Positions 45,144-58,100 of a stretch of 64,000 nt of DNA are shown here, piece by piece. Position numbers and translations under genes: made by a program. Numbering within the stretch: the stretch's first letter is position 1; every line of letters begins with the position of its first letter. The stretch is from contig NC_054081.1 in the NCBI RefSeq assembly GCF_017562075.2, positions 22,346,366-22,410,365 of the forward strand, given 5' to 3'. The stretch is from Anopheles merus. Taxonomy: Eukaryota; Arthropoda; Insecta; Diptera; Culicidae. The notes beneath the pieces are model-generated. The model made no database searches and was not told the DNA's origin. It saw nothing but the letters and a program-made list of their open reading frames with translations.

Positions 45144-46080
45144 TTGAGGAAATTTTATTTTCCCAAAATTACACAAAAAACTAGAAATTTCATTAAAGTT
45201 TGCGATGCGTGCAATATATGCAAATATGATAGGCGCCCATTGAAAGTAGAAATACAGGAAACACCTATACCAAACCATCCTTTTGAGATTTTGCACTTGA
45301 ACATATACCAGATAGACGGGGAAAGCTTTCTTTCAAGCGTTGATAAATTTACGAAATTTGGGCGAATGATCCCCATTAAATCAAAAAAACGATTCATATT
45401 AGAAAAGCAACAAACGATTACATCATATATAATTACGTCTACTGTAGTAACGGATAACGAAAAATCTTTTCTATCAGCAGAAATTCGAGGGATAATGCTA
45501 GACCTTAATATAACAGCTTACATCACACCAAGTAATAAATCAGAACTTAATGGTCAAGTAGAACGCTTCCATTCTACGATTACCGAAATGTATCGCATAC
45601 AAAAACGTCTACAACCTAACTACTCAACTAAAAGGCGTATGGCGATAGTAGTAGGAAAATACAACGACACTATACATAGTGTAACTAAGAAAATCCCAAA
45701 AGAAATCCTTTTAGGAATTTCTCAAAATTCAGCATCTATTGAGGAAATTGACGAAGTTAGAAATAGGATTTATGATGAAGTAATCGTACTATTGAAAGAA
45801 GCTCAAAGCAAGCAATTAAAAACTCATAATAAACTAAGGCAAGTACCTCCGCAGTAAGAAGTAGGGCAAGAAATCTTAGTAAAAGATAAAGTCTTCAAGG
45901 GGAAAGAAAAGCCCATATTTAAGAGGAATTTCGTGCAAGATGACAAACGTGTCACTGTTCAAAATGAAAATAACTTTAAAGTACACAAAACAAATGTCAA
46001 AAATTTAATCATCTCCAAATTACTATGTAACGATTTTTTTGGATTTAAAGTTGGTTCAGGAGAATCAACACTAGAAGGAT
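45144..46080 (+). pseudogene. gypsy integrase, degraded
   Basis: The zinc-binding HHCC module is split. The His pair lies before the frame (about 45100-45120, HERAHRGIEE), and CDACNICKYDR is within it. In the core the first catalytic Asp position reads LHLNIYQID, so Asp appears replaced by Asn. VTDNEKSF and LNGQVERFHS keep the second Asp and the Glu. A TAA at 45855 interrupts the C-terminal domain, which continues in frame to about 46080. The first-Asp change alone should abolish strand transfer. Confidence 0.82.
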
Positions 46081-46085
46081 GGGGC

Positions 46086-46290
46086 AGTTACCACGCTATA
46101 AATATCTTATTAGTATTTGTATAGGTTATTATATACATAGATATAGCGTTAAGTAGTATTGCGTTGATAGTGTTAAGTCTAATTAGAAGTATGCGTGAAA
46201 CACATATGTAATGGATATTTTTGGTAGAATAAACTCCGTCTGTAAGCAACCTCCGAAGAGAAGCGACTCGACTCGATAACTTGCATAATT
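46086..46290 (+). repeat. Candidate 3' LTR of the gypsy element
   Basis: A purine-rich tract (AGAAGGATGGGG, 46072-46084) is followed by AGTTACCACGC, and the segment ends at GCATAATT. AGTTA...AATT ends are usual for gypsy-clade LTRs. AATAAA sits at 46228-46233. At 205 bp it is short for the group. No second LTR exists in the window to confirm it. Confidence 0.5.
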
Positions 46291-46369
46291 TACTCTGCAC
46301 CACCACGGAAAGATCAGCGTAATTTACACAATATATAAAAAGCTCCTATTCCTTTTTATACAGTTTATA

Positions 46370-46872
46370 CAGATCATCTAGGACCACTACCTTTCCTGCA
46401 ATCAAAGAAAAAAATTCTACTTGTAGTCATCAATTAATTTACTAAATTCACAAAACTATACTCAGCCACGGACACAAGTAGTAAAGAAGTATGCAATGCA
46501 TTAAAACAATATTTTACCTATTACAGTCGGCCAAAACGACTAGTGAGTGATCGCGTTACGTGTTTTACGTCGAATGAATTAAAAAAAATTCTTGCAAATA
46601 ATAATATTTGACACATTATTACTGCTGTTTCTTCTCCTAAAGCAAATGGTCAAGTGGAAAGAATAAATAGAGTAATAAGACAGATTCTAAGCAAAATTTC
46701 TGATCTTTTAGATCATGCCGATTGGAGCTCAAAATTACAAATTGTGGAATATGCATTGAATAACACCGTGCACTCGTCAACAAAAAATGTTCCATCCATT
46801 ATTTTGTTTGGTGTTGAACAGCGCGGTACCGTCATTGATGAGTTGACAGAATATCTCGATGGAAGTATTTAA
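46370..46872 (+). pseudogene. Integrase fragment of a second Ty3/gypsy family (mdg3-like)
   Basis: In broken frames: YTDHLGPLPF (first Asp), FTKFTKLYSA, RLVSDRVTCFTSNEL (second Asp), SSPKANGQVERINRVI (Glu), then EYALNNTVHSSTKNVPSIIL. This wording fits mdg1/mdg3-type integrases, not the gypsy element just upstream. A TGA near 46610 splits it. All other parts of the element are absent. Confidence 0.8.
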
Positions 46873-47109
46873 TACCCTATAAATTTGGAAAACATACGTT
46901 CTGAGGCCTCATAACATGAACCTGAACCAGTTTTAGGGTCGGTTACACTAGTTAAATGTTATATCAAGAAAGAAAGATGATGGAGATGGTCAGTTTGATA
47001 TCTATACAAAAGCAATAATAATGTTGAGTTTCAATTTATTGATCCTATCATATCTTAACATCGTGTATCTTTTGCCTTTTTCATAAATATGTGATTTTTT
47101 ATTTCATAG
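46873..47109. other. Probable intron upstream of the host-like exon
   Basis: AT-rich and non-coding, ending in TTTTTTATTTCATAG, a good pyrimidine-rich 3' splice site. Confidence 0.4.
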
Positions 47110-47307
47110 ATATGACCCAATTTGGCCTAAGCTCCACTAACTCTCACTGGAGCTATAGCTCAACGGGTCCATACTCACCGTATCTCACTTCGTGCACAAC
47201 TCCAACTGCTTCCCAGTTTAACAATCCGTCGCTTGGGTTTACGTGTAGCTCGGGTGAACAGGCTGGTGGACAGGATTTTTCCGCTTCAGCGCGTGACTGC
47301 GTTACAA
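47110..47307 (+). CDS. Candidate host coding exon, Runx-like (tentative)
   Basis: A 198-bp open segment bounded by TTTATTTCATAG| and |GTAAGTACC, both strong splice sites. It begins with the last two bases of a codon and ends with one base, so it is a symmetric internal exon. The product contains MTQFGLSSTNSHWSYSSTG, then PYSPYLTSCTTPTASQFNN, then LGFTCSS and a RDC near the end. It is Ser/Thr/Tyr-rich without hydrophobic core features, as in activation regions. The spacing WSY...PY..YL recalls the region just after the Runt domain in Runx transcription factors (lozenge/RunxA/RunxB), but I cannot align it here. No other exon of such a gene is visible, so the surrounding kilobases may be its introns. 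Confidence 0.4.
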
Positions 47308-47586
47308 GTAAGTACCTTATATTGATAAGTGTTGTATGTGCGCTACTCGTATTTAGGTTAAAATATCGAAGCTCTTCTATAGCAATGTTCAGCTAATTTG
47401 GCTACATGATCCAAAATGAGCCTATAGATGCTCTTTGATGAGCCTATAGAACCAATGCGGCATTACTTTATACGGCATTGTTTTCGTGAATTGTTTCAAA
47501 TTTTCTAAACTAACTACAATGCAATTCAATTTAATTTCCAACACGCACATATAACGATTTTGAAAAGGATGTTTGTCTCAATTGCT

Positions 47587-48110
47587 TTTTATTATTATTA
47601 TTATTATTATTTATTTCATATTGTCAGCCGCCTAGGGTTTCACAATAATATGTCTTACAAACTAAGGAAGAAGGAAGTGTTAAGGATGAGATGTTGATGA
47701 TAGAGACAAGGACTCAGAAAGACGAGAGCGAAAACTGGACAAGGGGACGTGGTAGTCGAACAAATCATGAGCTTCATTAAATGCTGCGCAAGCTCTCAAA
47801 AATGGATCTCTCTGACCAAAAACAGAACGGCGGGAGGGGATAAAAATGGGAGGTCTGTCGCGGAGACGACGAGAAGGGACGTAAATAGGAATGGAGCTGA
47901 GGAGCGAAGGAGCATCGATATTGGAAGTCAGGAGGCTGGCAATGAAGTAAGACTGCGCGTGTGAATGCCGGGATTTGATTTCCATCAAGCCCAACATACG
48001 ACAGCGGAGAGAATAAGAGGGCACAGGTGCATTATGTCCGTGCAGAAATCTACGAATAGCGATACGTGTAAACTTCCTCTGCACTCTCTCTAGTCTCTGC
48101 ATAGCGACAC
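47587..48110 (-). pseudogene. CR1-clade LINE 3' end
   Basis: The - frame 48102-47680 reads MQRLERVQRKFTRIAIR, then YSLRCRMLGLMEIKSRHSHA, then PSRRLRDRP, the conserved C-terminal region after the reverse transcriptase of CR1/Jockey-type LINEs. It has a short 3' UTR and ends in an (AAT)n microsatellite tail (47587-47611 on +), as CR1 elements do. 5' truncated at about 48110, a typical LINE insertion outcome. Confidence 0.85.
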
Positions 48111-48220
48111 CTCCAGCCGGGGTCCACGGGGGTTTTCAATTCCAAATTTACATTTAACATTCATAATCTATGTTAAGATTCGAAAAAAATCATCAAAGAA
48201 ACAAGAAGCGCATGTTTGCT

Positions 48221-48426
48221 TCTCTTCTTCTTTTTTGGCTCAACAACTGTTGTCGGTCAAGGCCTGCCTGTATCACTCGTTGGCTTAGCTTTCAGTGATT
48301 TATGGATAACCCCCCATAGCAGGATAGTCAGTCCTACGTATGGTGGCACGGTCTATTAAGGGCTTGAACCCATGACGGGTAGGTTGTTAAGTCGTACGAG
48401 TTGACGACTGTACCACGAGACCGGCC
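48221..48426 (-). mobile_element. tRNA-derived SINE (SINE200-like)
   Basis: Same family as 15137-15360. GGCCGGTCTCGTGGTACAGT at the 5' end, B-box-like GGGTTCAAGCCC and a degenerate GAA tail. Target duplication not evident. Confidence 0.8.
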
Positions 48427-49897
48427 ATAAAGCCCCGTGGAGAGCAAGGAAATTATTTTTTTCAAATCTTTCCTATTTAGGTAAATGAAAGGAACATCTT
48501 TCCAATACAATATTTCAAAAAGTACTGCTTTGATTTTGAAATTTAATAGTCTTTTGGAAAGGTTATTGAATAACCTTCAAAATGATGCCCTATATATTTT
48601 AATTTTTAATTTTTTATGAATGTTTTGGGAATAACTGTAACAAGAAGTTTAAAATGAATTAAATGTTTGTCTTCAACATGGTAAAAATCACAGAGTTTAG
48701 TATATTAATGTTTTCCCTTGTACTACACATTATAGAATGACTTATTATAAAGCTTGTGTCCAAAAATCTAGATGCAATTTTCGTAACTTTAGAAGTTACA
48801 TCACATTTTGTAATTACTTGTTTTCAAGAAGTATAGGCCATATTACTTCTTCTAAAAGTATTATTCTGGAAGGGATAGTAAAGAACAAAGTTTATTTAAA
48901 TAGCAGGCATTTATTTGAGTTGTGATTTTTTAAAACTGCAATTATATTTATAGGAGGGCCAAAATTAAAAAAATCAAGAATAACATTATGAGAGTGAATT
49001 ATAAATTACAGCTAAGATGTTAACATTTTTTGTAGCATTTTCATAGTTTCACGACCTGTTATAAACCGTGTAACTAGTGGTACCGCTTTAATGTTAATAA
49101 CAACTTCGTTCGTTTTTACAGTAATACGACTTTGTTTTTGTGATTTGATTTTGCTTTTGATTTTGTTTACAGCTAATTTTTAAGATATATTACTATCTGC
49201 AAGGTCTTATAACATGTTAATTACATTATAAATTTACTCTCTTATGATTGAAAAAAAAGAATGATACTTAAATTTCAGTTGTAAAATACGTACAGCTAAT
49301 TTCCGGTACCAGTACAAGTAAAAGAAGAAAAAGCGTACAGCTGTTAGAAAAGCGTTAATTTATCGAAATGTAGTTAATTATGTGAAATTTCAATAATTTT
49401 AAAGGCAAAATAGAATATAATATGCTCATTAAATAGGAAATATTCAAATATACTAACAACATTTTATCCCGGTGTTTGTATGGTGTGCTTCCACTGTGCA
49501 CTGTAGGCTAAATTTCCAATTTGAAAAATCCCAATACAACATTGAAAAATGTATGACGAACGTACACGCAGCACCCAATGACAGAACATTCCATTTCCAT
49601 AGTTATGTTGAAATGTTTTTACGGAATTGAATTGTTTGCTTATGGTGTTGAGTTGGCTAGGAAAAATCCTCTAATTCATGAAACGTCTAGGTGTTTCCAG
49701 GATCCATTCAGACCTGTCGTTATTGACATCGAAACCATAGCGGAAATTGTATCGAAGTCGATGTTTTGGTCGTTTTGATGTAAAGCATTACAGTGTTCTG
49801 CTATGAATAATTGAGTTCTGGTATGTGTTAATATAAATAAAGCACAATCATTAGAACTCAAGTAAACCAAATTTCATGTACCAATAATCAAAACGAT
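48427..49897. other. AT-rich stretch without genes
   Basis: Only short frames without motifs. No element ends were recognised. Confidence 0.5.
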
Positions 49898-49911
49898 ATT
49901 TAAAAGAAAAT

Positions 49912-50120
49912 CTTCTTCTTCTTCTTTTGGCACAACAACCGTTGTCGGTCAAGGTCTGCCTGTACTCACTGGTGAAGTGAGCTAGGCTTTCTTTGACTTA
50001 TTGTTACCATAGCAGGATAGTCAATCCTACACGTATGGGGGCACGGTCTTTTCGGGGCTTGAACCCATGACGGGCATGTTGTTAAGTCGTATGAGTGGAC
50101 GACTGTACCATCAGACCGGC
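49912..50120 (-). mobile_element. tRNA-derived SINE (SINE200-like)
   Basis: 14-bp target duplication ATTTAAAAGAAAAT (49898-49911) and ATTTAAATGAAAAT (50121-50134). Same tRNA-like head, B-box and GAA tail as the others. Confidence 0.85.
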
Positions 50121-50134
50121 ATTTAAATGAAAAT

Positions 50135-51659
50135 ATAGTAGAATAAATCTTATCGTACGATTATCGACAAAGAAATTTTATTATTTCTAACGAATGTTCT
50201 TATTTTGAAAGCGTGTTTTTTAAAATAATCTCCGATGATTTTTTAAATTTGTTTTGCTTGACATTCGCCTCGTCTCCGATAGTTCAATCAAAAATATCTT
50301 TTTAAGATACAAAGACAAAAAAGGGTAAATATACCAATCGTGGAGCAATTTGTAGTGATACCAATGTGTCTTAATACATTTGAAGTGTCATTTAGTTCAA
50401 CATATAATATTTTAACATTCAGTTTTTCCGCGAGTTATGCGAAATATGCGTTCCGAAGACATTCGTGTCATTCGGATTGTTGCGTAAATGTGCGTCCATA
50501 CTAGTAATGGAAATAGCTCCTAAAATTGTTGAATGAAACGAACCTGTCAATCTGGAGTAAAAGAACGGAACGCGGAACGCAGATTCTATTCTGCCATGGT
50601 TACGCTTTTTTTTCTTGCTCACTTTGTATATGATCATCTTGAAAGTATCCACTCAATATAGTGTAATATCTTTTATAGGCAATAATCACTCCGTTTCAAT
50701 TCAAACAAAGCTAAGTAATAGTTTATTGAAAGTGTAAAACTATTCTACTTCTAAAAAACGTAATACCGCTACAAAGAACATTTTTAATATAAAGGTCCAG
50801 AACATTAAAAGGTAAAGAACATCAAAGACATTAAAATTGGTTACCCGTCGCTACAACCGCTTTGCGGTCTTGGCTTAAAAGACATTAAAAGGTCAAGGTT
50901 AAAAGGACGTTTGATTTTTTTTGTTTTTAACTAAAATTGATCTTTTTTTCTGCGGTATACTGTTAAATAAAGAAGTAAATCAGATATATTGTGCTATGTA
51001 AATGCGTTTTAATGATAAGTAAAATAACCAAAAAGTTTAATCGGATTGTTCATAAAATTACACTGCCTGATTGAATTATTAGTTCTTAACAGAAGCAAAT
51101 AGCATCTTCCAACATCGGTCTATAAAAAACGCATAGAGTGTTAAGCTGTTTCTGTTGGGTTGACATTATATTGTATGGTGCACTATCGGAGTGTCTAATT
51201 GACGGGTAGTGCACTTTAATTGTTCATAAGAATAGCGTTGTTCCACGGGCCAATAAACGGTGTTTAACAAAGATATTACAGAAGGATAAACTTGTCGTTC
51301 ATCTGAAGTATTTAGCTGCTCTAAGAAGATCTCATGTACAAATGCGTTTATTGAAGATGCATGAGCTTAGCATCCAACACAAAGCAATTCATTGATTGCC
51401 ACAATCCAGTCCAGATAACGCAGTAATACCAATAAGATATAGATGACAAAAGAGAAGCAATTCATTCATTGCGTTTACCACTAGCGCAGGATTCTCTCTT
51501 AAAATTTTGATGATTAAATTCTCACCTCACCAAAAATTTCTATCCTTTTCTGGCTTCATGGCGCAGGTGTTTAACCGTTATCTCTGTGATTGAGAGGATA
51601 TGGCTTGCGCTATTAACAACCACACAGACAGAATAAGTATGTTTATCCATACTAGAAAC
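50135..51659. other. AT-rich stretch without genes
   Basis: No coding sequence or mobile-element ends recognised. Confidence 0.5.
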
Positions 51660-52010
51660 CAGCAAAAGAAAAGAGAACGATGTTCTTTACCGGGTCGAAA
51701 AGAACACTGAGAGAAACAGGTTCAAATTTCACATTATCAAGCTTTTCAGACTGGATCGAGAAGAACGCTTAGAGAAACAGGTTTATACTGCACCTGGTAC
51801 AAGTTTTAAATTTTAAATTTTAAAGCAAATCGGCTCATCAAATCAAAGAGAGTAGAATGTCGATCGCTCTAGGCCGGATCGCAGAGAGCACTGAGAGCAT
51901 CCGGTTCAGCATAGAACGCAGAGAACACTGAGAGCATCCGATTCAGATCGTATCAATAAGATCGTTGATAGCAGCCGGTTCAGGTCGGATCACAAAGAAC
52001 GGTGGCAGTA
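51660..52010 (+). repeat. Degenerate tandem repeat
   Basis: About five to six units contain a core like GATCGAGAAGAACRCTGAGA followed by RMAYCMGGTTCA, spaced roughly 45-60 bp. Units are clearest at about 51690, 51750, 51875, 51910 and 51965. Confidence 0.6.
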
Positions 52011-52870
52011 ACGATTCCGTTTGAACCAGCTTAGGTTAAAAATAAGCATTGTTGCTACGGATGTAGCTATCTATTTATAATGAGTAGCTTGGTTTTTAGA
52101 ACTGGATTTGTGTATTTTATATTAATTAGCGCAGTTTAAAAATTCGTCTGTTCTTTCTGGCTAAACTTTTGCTACTGGCCTAACTTTCTCGATGGCGCCT
52201 ATTTCCCGAACAGCTGATCGGTCTTGACCGCATTTAACCCCGTTTCGCGACCGCTGCCGAACATTTTTAGCCTAATTGGCCCTAATTTTAATAAGCTAGC
52301 TGTTTCGCCTTAAGGGTTATCCTTCTGTCCTTGTCTGTCTGACAACACTGTTGTGTCTCTAGCGGTGGACTGTAACTTGAGAGGGTGGGGTAGTAGTTTT
52401 CTTTCACCATAAATCGTTGATGTCTTGAATCTTTCTTCGTTGATGTCGCATGCAAGACTAAAGTTCATTTATTATCACTTCAATGTGTGCGTGTCGCACT
52501 CCGAATTCTACTGTCAAAAAATATGCAAACCCAAGCGACAAACCCAATCCCTGTGACATTTGTCAGTTTGCCCAAGCAGCAAATGCAATGCGCAACTCGC
52601 ACAACAAACACCATCTGGTGTATTTGCCACATCTATTCGAGCTGTCCTTGACAGCTCGTTGTTCTTATCAACACTCGCTTGGTTAATCCACACGAGGTCG
52701 ATATCGTGCCAACAAGCATCGTGGTCCGGATGATTGCATGCTGGAACGGATCGCACCAGGCAGGTTCGGAACGCAACGTGCATCACTTTTCACGTGCATC
52801 ACTATGCAATTTCACGCTGTTAAGCGTTAACATGGCTGACACAATTCATGCATAAATTTATATATCAACT
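52011..52870. other. No recognised feature
   Basis: Mixed-composition sequence with short motif-free frames. Confidence 0.4.
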
Positions 52871-53330
52871 TTATACGGTATAGTGCGATGATGTTTGGTA
52901 ACATGCCAAGTAGTTCACGCATCGCGTGAAAATATTCACCGTGAAACAAATATTCACGGCACAACAATATTTGGAAAATTTTCCCAGAGCGTTTTCATCC
53001 TCCGTTCTAACGGTCCAAGACTCGTGTCGATAGAGAACCTCCGGACGAATCAATGTGAGATATATCTCACATTTCGTGTTGGCTCGAAGTCTTCTGGATC
53101 TCAGCAGCCTGTAAAGCCCCTAATATGCCCGATGTCCCAGAACAATTCATATTGGGACTTCGCTGCTGATGTCGTTGTCCAAAGTAACGACCATCCTAAG
53201 ATAACAATCTGTACTACCTCGAGATAGACGCCGTCAACTAATACACTGCTTCCCAGATGGTCTGAGTCTCCGGCAGGCAGGTACTTTGTCTTCGCCGAAT
53301 TGATTCTCAATCCAATTCTTGCTGCTTCGC
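52871..53330 (-). pseudogene. RTE-type LINE 3' fragment
   Basis: - strand pieces IRPEVLYRHESWTVRTEDENA (52871-53053) and MRINSAKTKYLPAG...VLVDGVYLEVV (53310-53101) are the post-palm region of RTE/JAM1-type reverse transcriptases. They match the fragment at 20411-20800. Frameshifted and lacking the catalytic box. Confidence 0.75.
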
Positions 53331-53474
53331 ATTTGAAGAATTACCTCGTTCCGAAGGACTACGCTGGTTTTATCTCGTTCTGGCTCGCTGCAGGACTCTA
53401 AAAGGCCAGTGAGCGTACGCCCTACGACGATACTAGGGGAGAGGCCTTGCAAGCTACCCTCGTAAAATAACCAA

Positions 53475-53650
53475 ATGCAACGAACAATCAACAAGAAGAA
53501 GAACTGTATAGGATCAATCGTTCCAGACCCACACAAGGGAAAAGGACCTATGAGGAAGCTCGGGACATGGAACTGCAAAACACTCTCGTCGGATGTAAAG
53601 ACCCGAATAGCTTTCCATGAGGTCTGGGCTCGCGGATTCGAAATAGTAGC
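53475..53650 (+). pseudogene. RTE-type LINE endonuclease start
   Basis: LGTWNCKTLSSDVKTRIAFH (about 53561-53620), followed by an EIVAHQ segment, is the beginning of the APE-type endonuclease of an RTE LINE (W-N-x-x-T-L motif). The next recognisable RTE residues appear at about 58200 (IIHVHSPHL), after the CR1 element. About 90 residues between the two are missing. Confidence 0.7.
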
Positions 53651-53935
53651 ACATCAGTCGTTTGACGTTTAACGTAAAAGTCGCTTTCGCAAATCGCTCA
53701 GTATATTTTCTTTAAAATCGCGCTGTTTATCACACTATTTTTCGGTTTCTGTATAATCACAGTATTGTAGAACATCGTTCGTATATCGTGCAATAGTGCG
53801 TTTATCTCTGTGACCCTCGCGCATATTTCGCAAAAACTCGCGCATATTTCGCATTTCGGATCGCGTCTGAGTTCGCGCGCCCTGACCACCATCGCTCTTG
53901 TTGCTGCAACGACAACCTGCACCGTTTCCCGTAGA

Positions 53936-54930
53936 ATGGCCCGTATTTGCAACCCCTGCACTATGGAAATTGCGGAGGCATCTATCAGCTGCTGCCTGTG
54001 CGACTCTCCATTTCATCCGCGCTGCACTTCGGTTCCCGCTGATCTGTTCCTGCGCATGCGGAATATAAACAATTACACTGGTGCTGTATTGGCTGCAACA
54101 ACGTATTTATGAATCCGCGCATCAACTTCGTGAAAGACGCAGCCATGCAATCTGGCTTCTAGGCGGCAATAACAACAGTAGCCGAAAGCATCAAGACCGT
54201 TATGGAGTCATTGACTAACGAAATTAAAACTGGGTTTGCACGGATGAGCCAACTTGACCTAAAAACTCCACGTAGCAGTCACCCTCCCGCAAAAATTCAT
54301 CGCATAAATCCATCCAAACGTTTGTTTTCCGATGCCACTTAGGACAATCACGCATTGTTTACATTCGGTGCTACGAACAATCAAAGAAATAGCCAAAATA
54401 ACAATACGAAGCGAATTGACGATATTCAACGCAAAACTCATGCACCACCTGTGATAACTGGCACAAAAAAAGATACAGCATCTTTTCCGATCATAATAGC
54501 TCCCGCTCATCCAACGGTGCAAAAATGCGCGCTGTATATTTCCCGGCTCTCTCCCGATACAACCAGTGACCAAATTGTACAAATGGTCAAACAAGCTTTA
54601 TCCATTGACGATGCTACAGCATACTGTCTTATTCGCCAGGGTACAAATACGGCTACACTCTCATTCCTGTCGTTTAAAGTGTTAGTGCCTTTATCACTAC
54701 GTGACAAGGCTCTTTCCCCTGACACCTGGCCTCTTGGCCTATCAGTACGTGAATTCATTGACTACCGAACTCAACAGCCGAGTGCAAATTTCCGTATACA
54801 ACCGCCAATGGGTCTCTCCACCCCTACAACTTTGCCTACGGTGCTAAATATTCGGTCACCGCCACTGCTCGATCACACAATTTTATCGGCACACACTCCA
54901 CGCACATCACCAACACCGCAAACCCACTAA
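53936..54930 (+). pseudogene. CR1 ORF1 (PHD finger, nucleic-acid-binding), broken
   Basis: MARICNPCTMEIAEASISCC opens a C4HC3 PHD-like finger: C-x2-C, C-x2-C, H-x2-C (FHPRCT) and, after a one-base frameshift near 54070, HWCCIGC as the last pair. The shifted frame then stays open apart from TAG stops near 54160 and 54337. It includes the segment KCALYISRLSPDTTSDQIVQ (esterase-free, RRM-like region of CR1 ORF1 proteins) and TWPLGLSVREFIDYRTQQPS, ending at a TAA at 54928-54930. It would package LINE RNA. Three lesions make this copy inactive. Confidence 0.82.
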
Positions 54931-55103
54931 TATTCACCGGTATTCATTCCACGCACATCGCGCACACTTACAGTCACACAAATTATCCTGACACGATTCA
55001 AGAAACGAAGAACACCGGCGCTGAAACAACGTTAGTAAATAATGATTGCACTTACCAGACGATTGTTTTTCCTACAACAAACAATATTTTTTCTACTGAG
55101 GCA

Positions 55104-58100
55104 GTGCTTGACGAAAGGCGCACGCAACTTTATGATCGTGAAACCAAAACAAACCATCGCCAAAGAACGGACACTACACTCACACAATCGCACGGCTATC
55201 GTGTCAATCCTACAGGGGTCGCCTGCCGTAATAATACTGACGTATTATTGTTCCTGTACCAAAACGTTAGAGGATTGAAATCTAAATGCAATCAAGTATT
55301 TGACTATGTTTCTACAACCCACTATGACGTTATTATCCTGACTGAAACATGGTTTGATTCAACGATTGATTCCTCGGAATTGTTCCCGGATAATTATACA
55401 ATGTATAGAACAGACCGCAGCAGCAAAAATAGTATAAAATCAATCGGTGGCGGGGTTCTCATTGCCGTTGCTTCACACCTACGTACAATACTTTGTCCTA
55501 CACAGGATACCGTTGAAAAACTCTGGGTAAGAGTTTATGGTAATAAACGTACTTTTATCGCAGTTGTAGTGTACATTCCTCCAGATTTAGTAAACAACAC
55601 TACTACCATGCAAACTATCTGCTCCACCATAGATAATATTGCTTGTGCAACCACCAATACGCTTCTCCTATTCGGGGACTTTAACTTCTCCAATCTTTCC
55701 TGGAACACCGATGATTCTAACGTTCCTGCCCTTCGGATCAATTATGAGAATTCACGAATTACGGATAACTGCCGCTCTTTGCTTGACTACATCTATAGTA
55801 ATGGACTTTCTCAGGTCAACTTTATACCTAATGCATCGAATAACATTCTCGATCTCATAATTGTCTCTGACGAGATCATACATTATTGTGCCCCACCGGT
55901 GATGTCACCTTTCCCCATGGTTGCCGTTGATGTCCATCATCCTCCTGTTGAACTACACTTAACTGGTGCTGGTAATACAGCTCGTTCCTGGCGTTCTACC
56001 TCATCACCAAACCGTGAGTCCGGCACACGTAACTACAGGCGAACTAACTTTGTCCGTCTAGCTGAACTGCTACAATCTACTGACTGGTCTTTCCTGGAAG
56101 GTAATCCGGATGTTAACTCAGCATTGGAACTATTTAACACAACACTACTGGCGCTTATATCTGATTGCTGTCATCTAATGCCACCGCGTCGCAATCCACC
56201 ATGGTCTGATGCACGTTTACGCCGTCTAAAGCAAAACAAAGCATCATGCTTTCGCTTTTACAGTACAAATGGAACACAACACTCCAAATTAAGGTTCATT
56301 GCTGCCCATAATGTATATAGAAGCTATAACAGACAACTTCATACTCGTTATCTCATTCGAGTGAAATTCTCGCTCATCAGATACCCAACACGATTCTGGA
56401 TGTATGTTGAATCAAAACGCGGTAACAGCTCGCTCCCCGATGTTCTCACATATAACAACGTCTCCACAAGCAGTAAGGAAGGCATGTGCAACTTATTTGC
56501 TGATCGTTTCAAGGACTGCTTTACTACGGATGATGCAAGCTTATCATTAGAAGCTGCTTTAAATAATGTGCCCCGTGATGTTGTTGACATTGATATACGC
56601 GATATTATTATCTCGGTAGATACTGTACTACGTGCTCTGCAGCAGGTCAAAACCTCATACAACCCTGGACCCGATGGTATTCCTACGGCAATCCTTGCCA
56701 AATGCCGCGAATTTTTAGCAGAGCCTTTGTCTCAAATCTACCACCTCTCTTTTGGACAAAGCACTGTACCCACGGCCTGGAAATCCTCTGTGATGTTTCC
56801 GGTGTACAAAAAAGGGGATAAAAACTCTACTGAGAACTACCGCGGTATAACCACCTTGCCTTCTTGTGCCAAGGTGTTTGAGATCGTCATACAAAACTCG
56901 CTAATGCATCACTGTCGTTCTTATATTTCTACACGCCAGCATGGTTTCTTTCCTCGACGCAGTGTTACCAGAAACCTGGTGGAATTCGTCTCCACCTGCC
57001 ACGCAGCCTTTACTTCCGGAGCTCAGATGGATGCAGTATACACTGATCTTAAGGCTGCGTTTGATCGTGTGAACCATCGCTTGCTGTTAGCTAAGCTCGC
57101 CCGGATCGGTCTCTCTACTCCGCTGGTGAATTGGTTCAGGTCCTATATCTCTGAACGTAGCTACTACGTACAAATCGATGGTGTCTCCTCCAACGTTTTC
57201 GAGAGTTCATCTGGCGTCCCTCAGGGCAGCAACTTGGAACCACTGCTGTTCTCGCTTTTTATTAACGACGTCACACTGGCCATTACGGAAGCAGATTGTT
57301 TGCTTTATGCGGATGATGTTAGGCTGTTTCGTATCGTAAGGAACACTTCCGACTCTCTTTCTCTGCAAAGATCGATTGATGTCTTCTCTGACTGGTGTAT
57401 CAATAACGATCTGCTAATTTCTGTTGATAAGTGTACGTCAATGTCTTTCTTTAGAATAGCTAGTCTGATAAGGTATATCTATAGCATATCAGGGACACAA
57501 CTACCGCGGTGCAATATGGTCAGGGATTTAGGAGTCACCCTGGATCGCAAACTAGATTTCCGACAACATTACTGTGATATTTTAGACAAAGCTAACAAAA
57601 TGCTAGGATTTATTCGTCGACATTCGAGAGAACTCAATGACCCACACTGCCTGTTAACTCTGTATAAGTCCTATGTTCGTTCCATTCTTGAGTTTAGTTC
57701 TACAGTTTGGTGCCCGTTCTCTAGTGTTTGGTCCAATAGAATAAAAGCTGTCGAAAAGAGAGTTACTCGTATTGTCCTACACTTCACTCCGTAGCGTAAT
57801 GTAACCCCTCGTCCATCGTATCATTCTCGTTGTTTGTTGTTTGGTCAGGACACACTTGCTAGGAGACGTGATAATGCCCAATGTACGTTTTTATCCAAAC
57901 TTATTGTCGGTGAAATAGATTCGCCATAACTACTGGCTAGAGTCAACATAAATGTCCCTCCTAGAGTGTTCCGTAACTACACACTACTAAGAACTGACCT
58001 TACAAGACGTACATACAGCGAGAACGACCCAATGACTGCGATGGCCCGTAAATTTAATCAGCGTTACATGTTATTTGACTGGCACCTACCTACAAGATTC

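Larger units (their letters stand above)
42629..46290 (+). mobile_element. Decayed Ty3/gypsy LTR element, gypsy (errantivirus) clade
   Basis: Order: end of gag, protease, reverse transcriptase, RNase H, integrase, candidate 3' LTR. The 5' LTR, leader and most of gag are missing, and no envelope gene lies between integrase and LTR. Frames are broken by several shifts, stops and a deletion after the reverse transcriptase. Insect endogenous retroelement; not functional. Confidence 0.85.
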
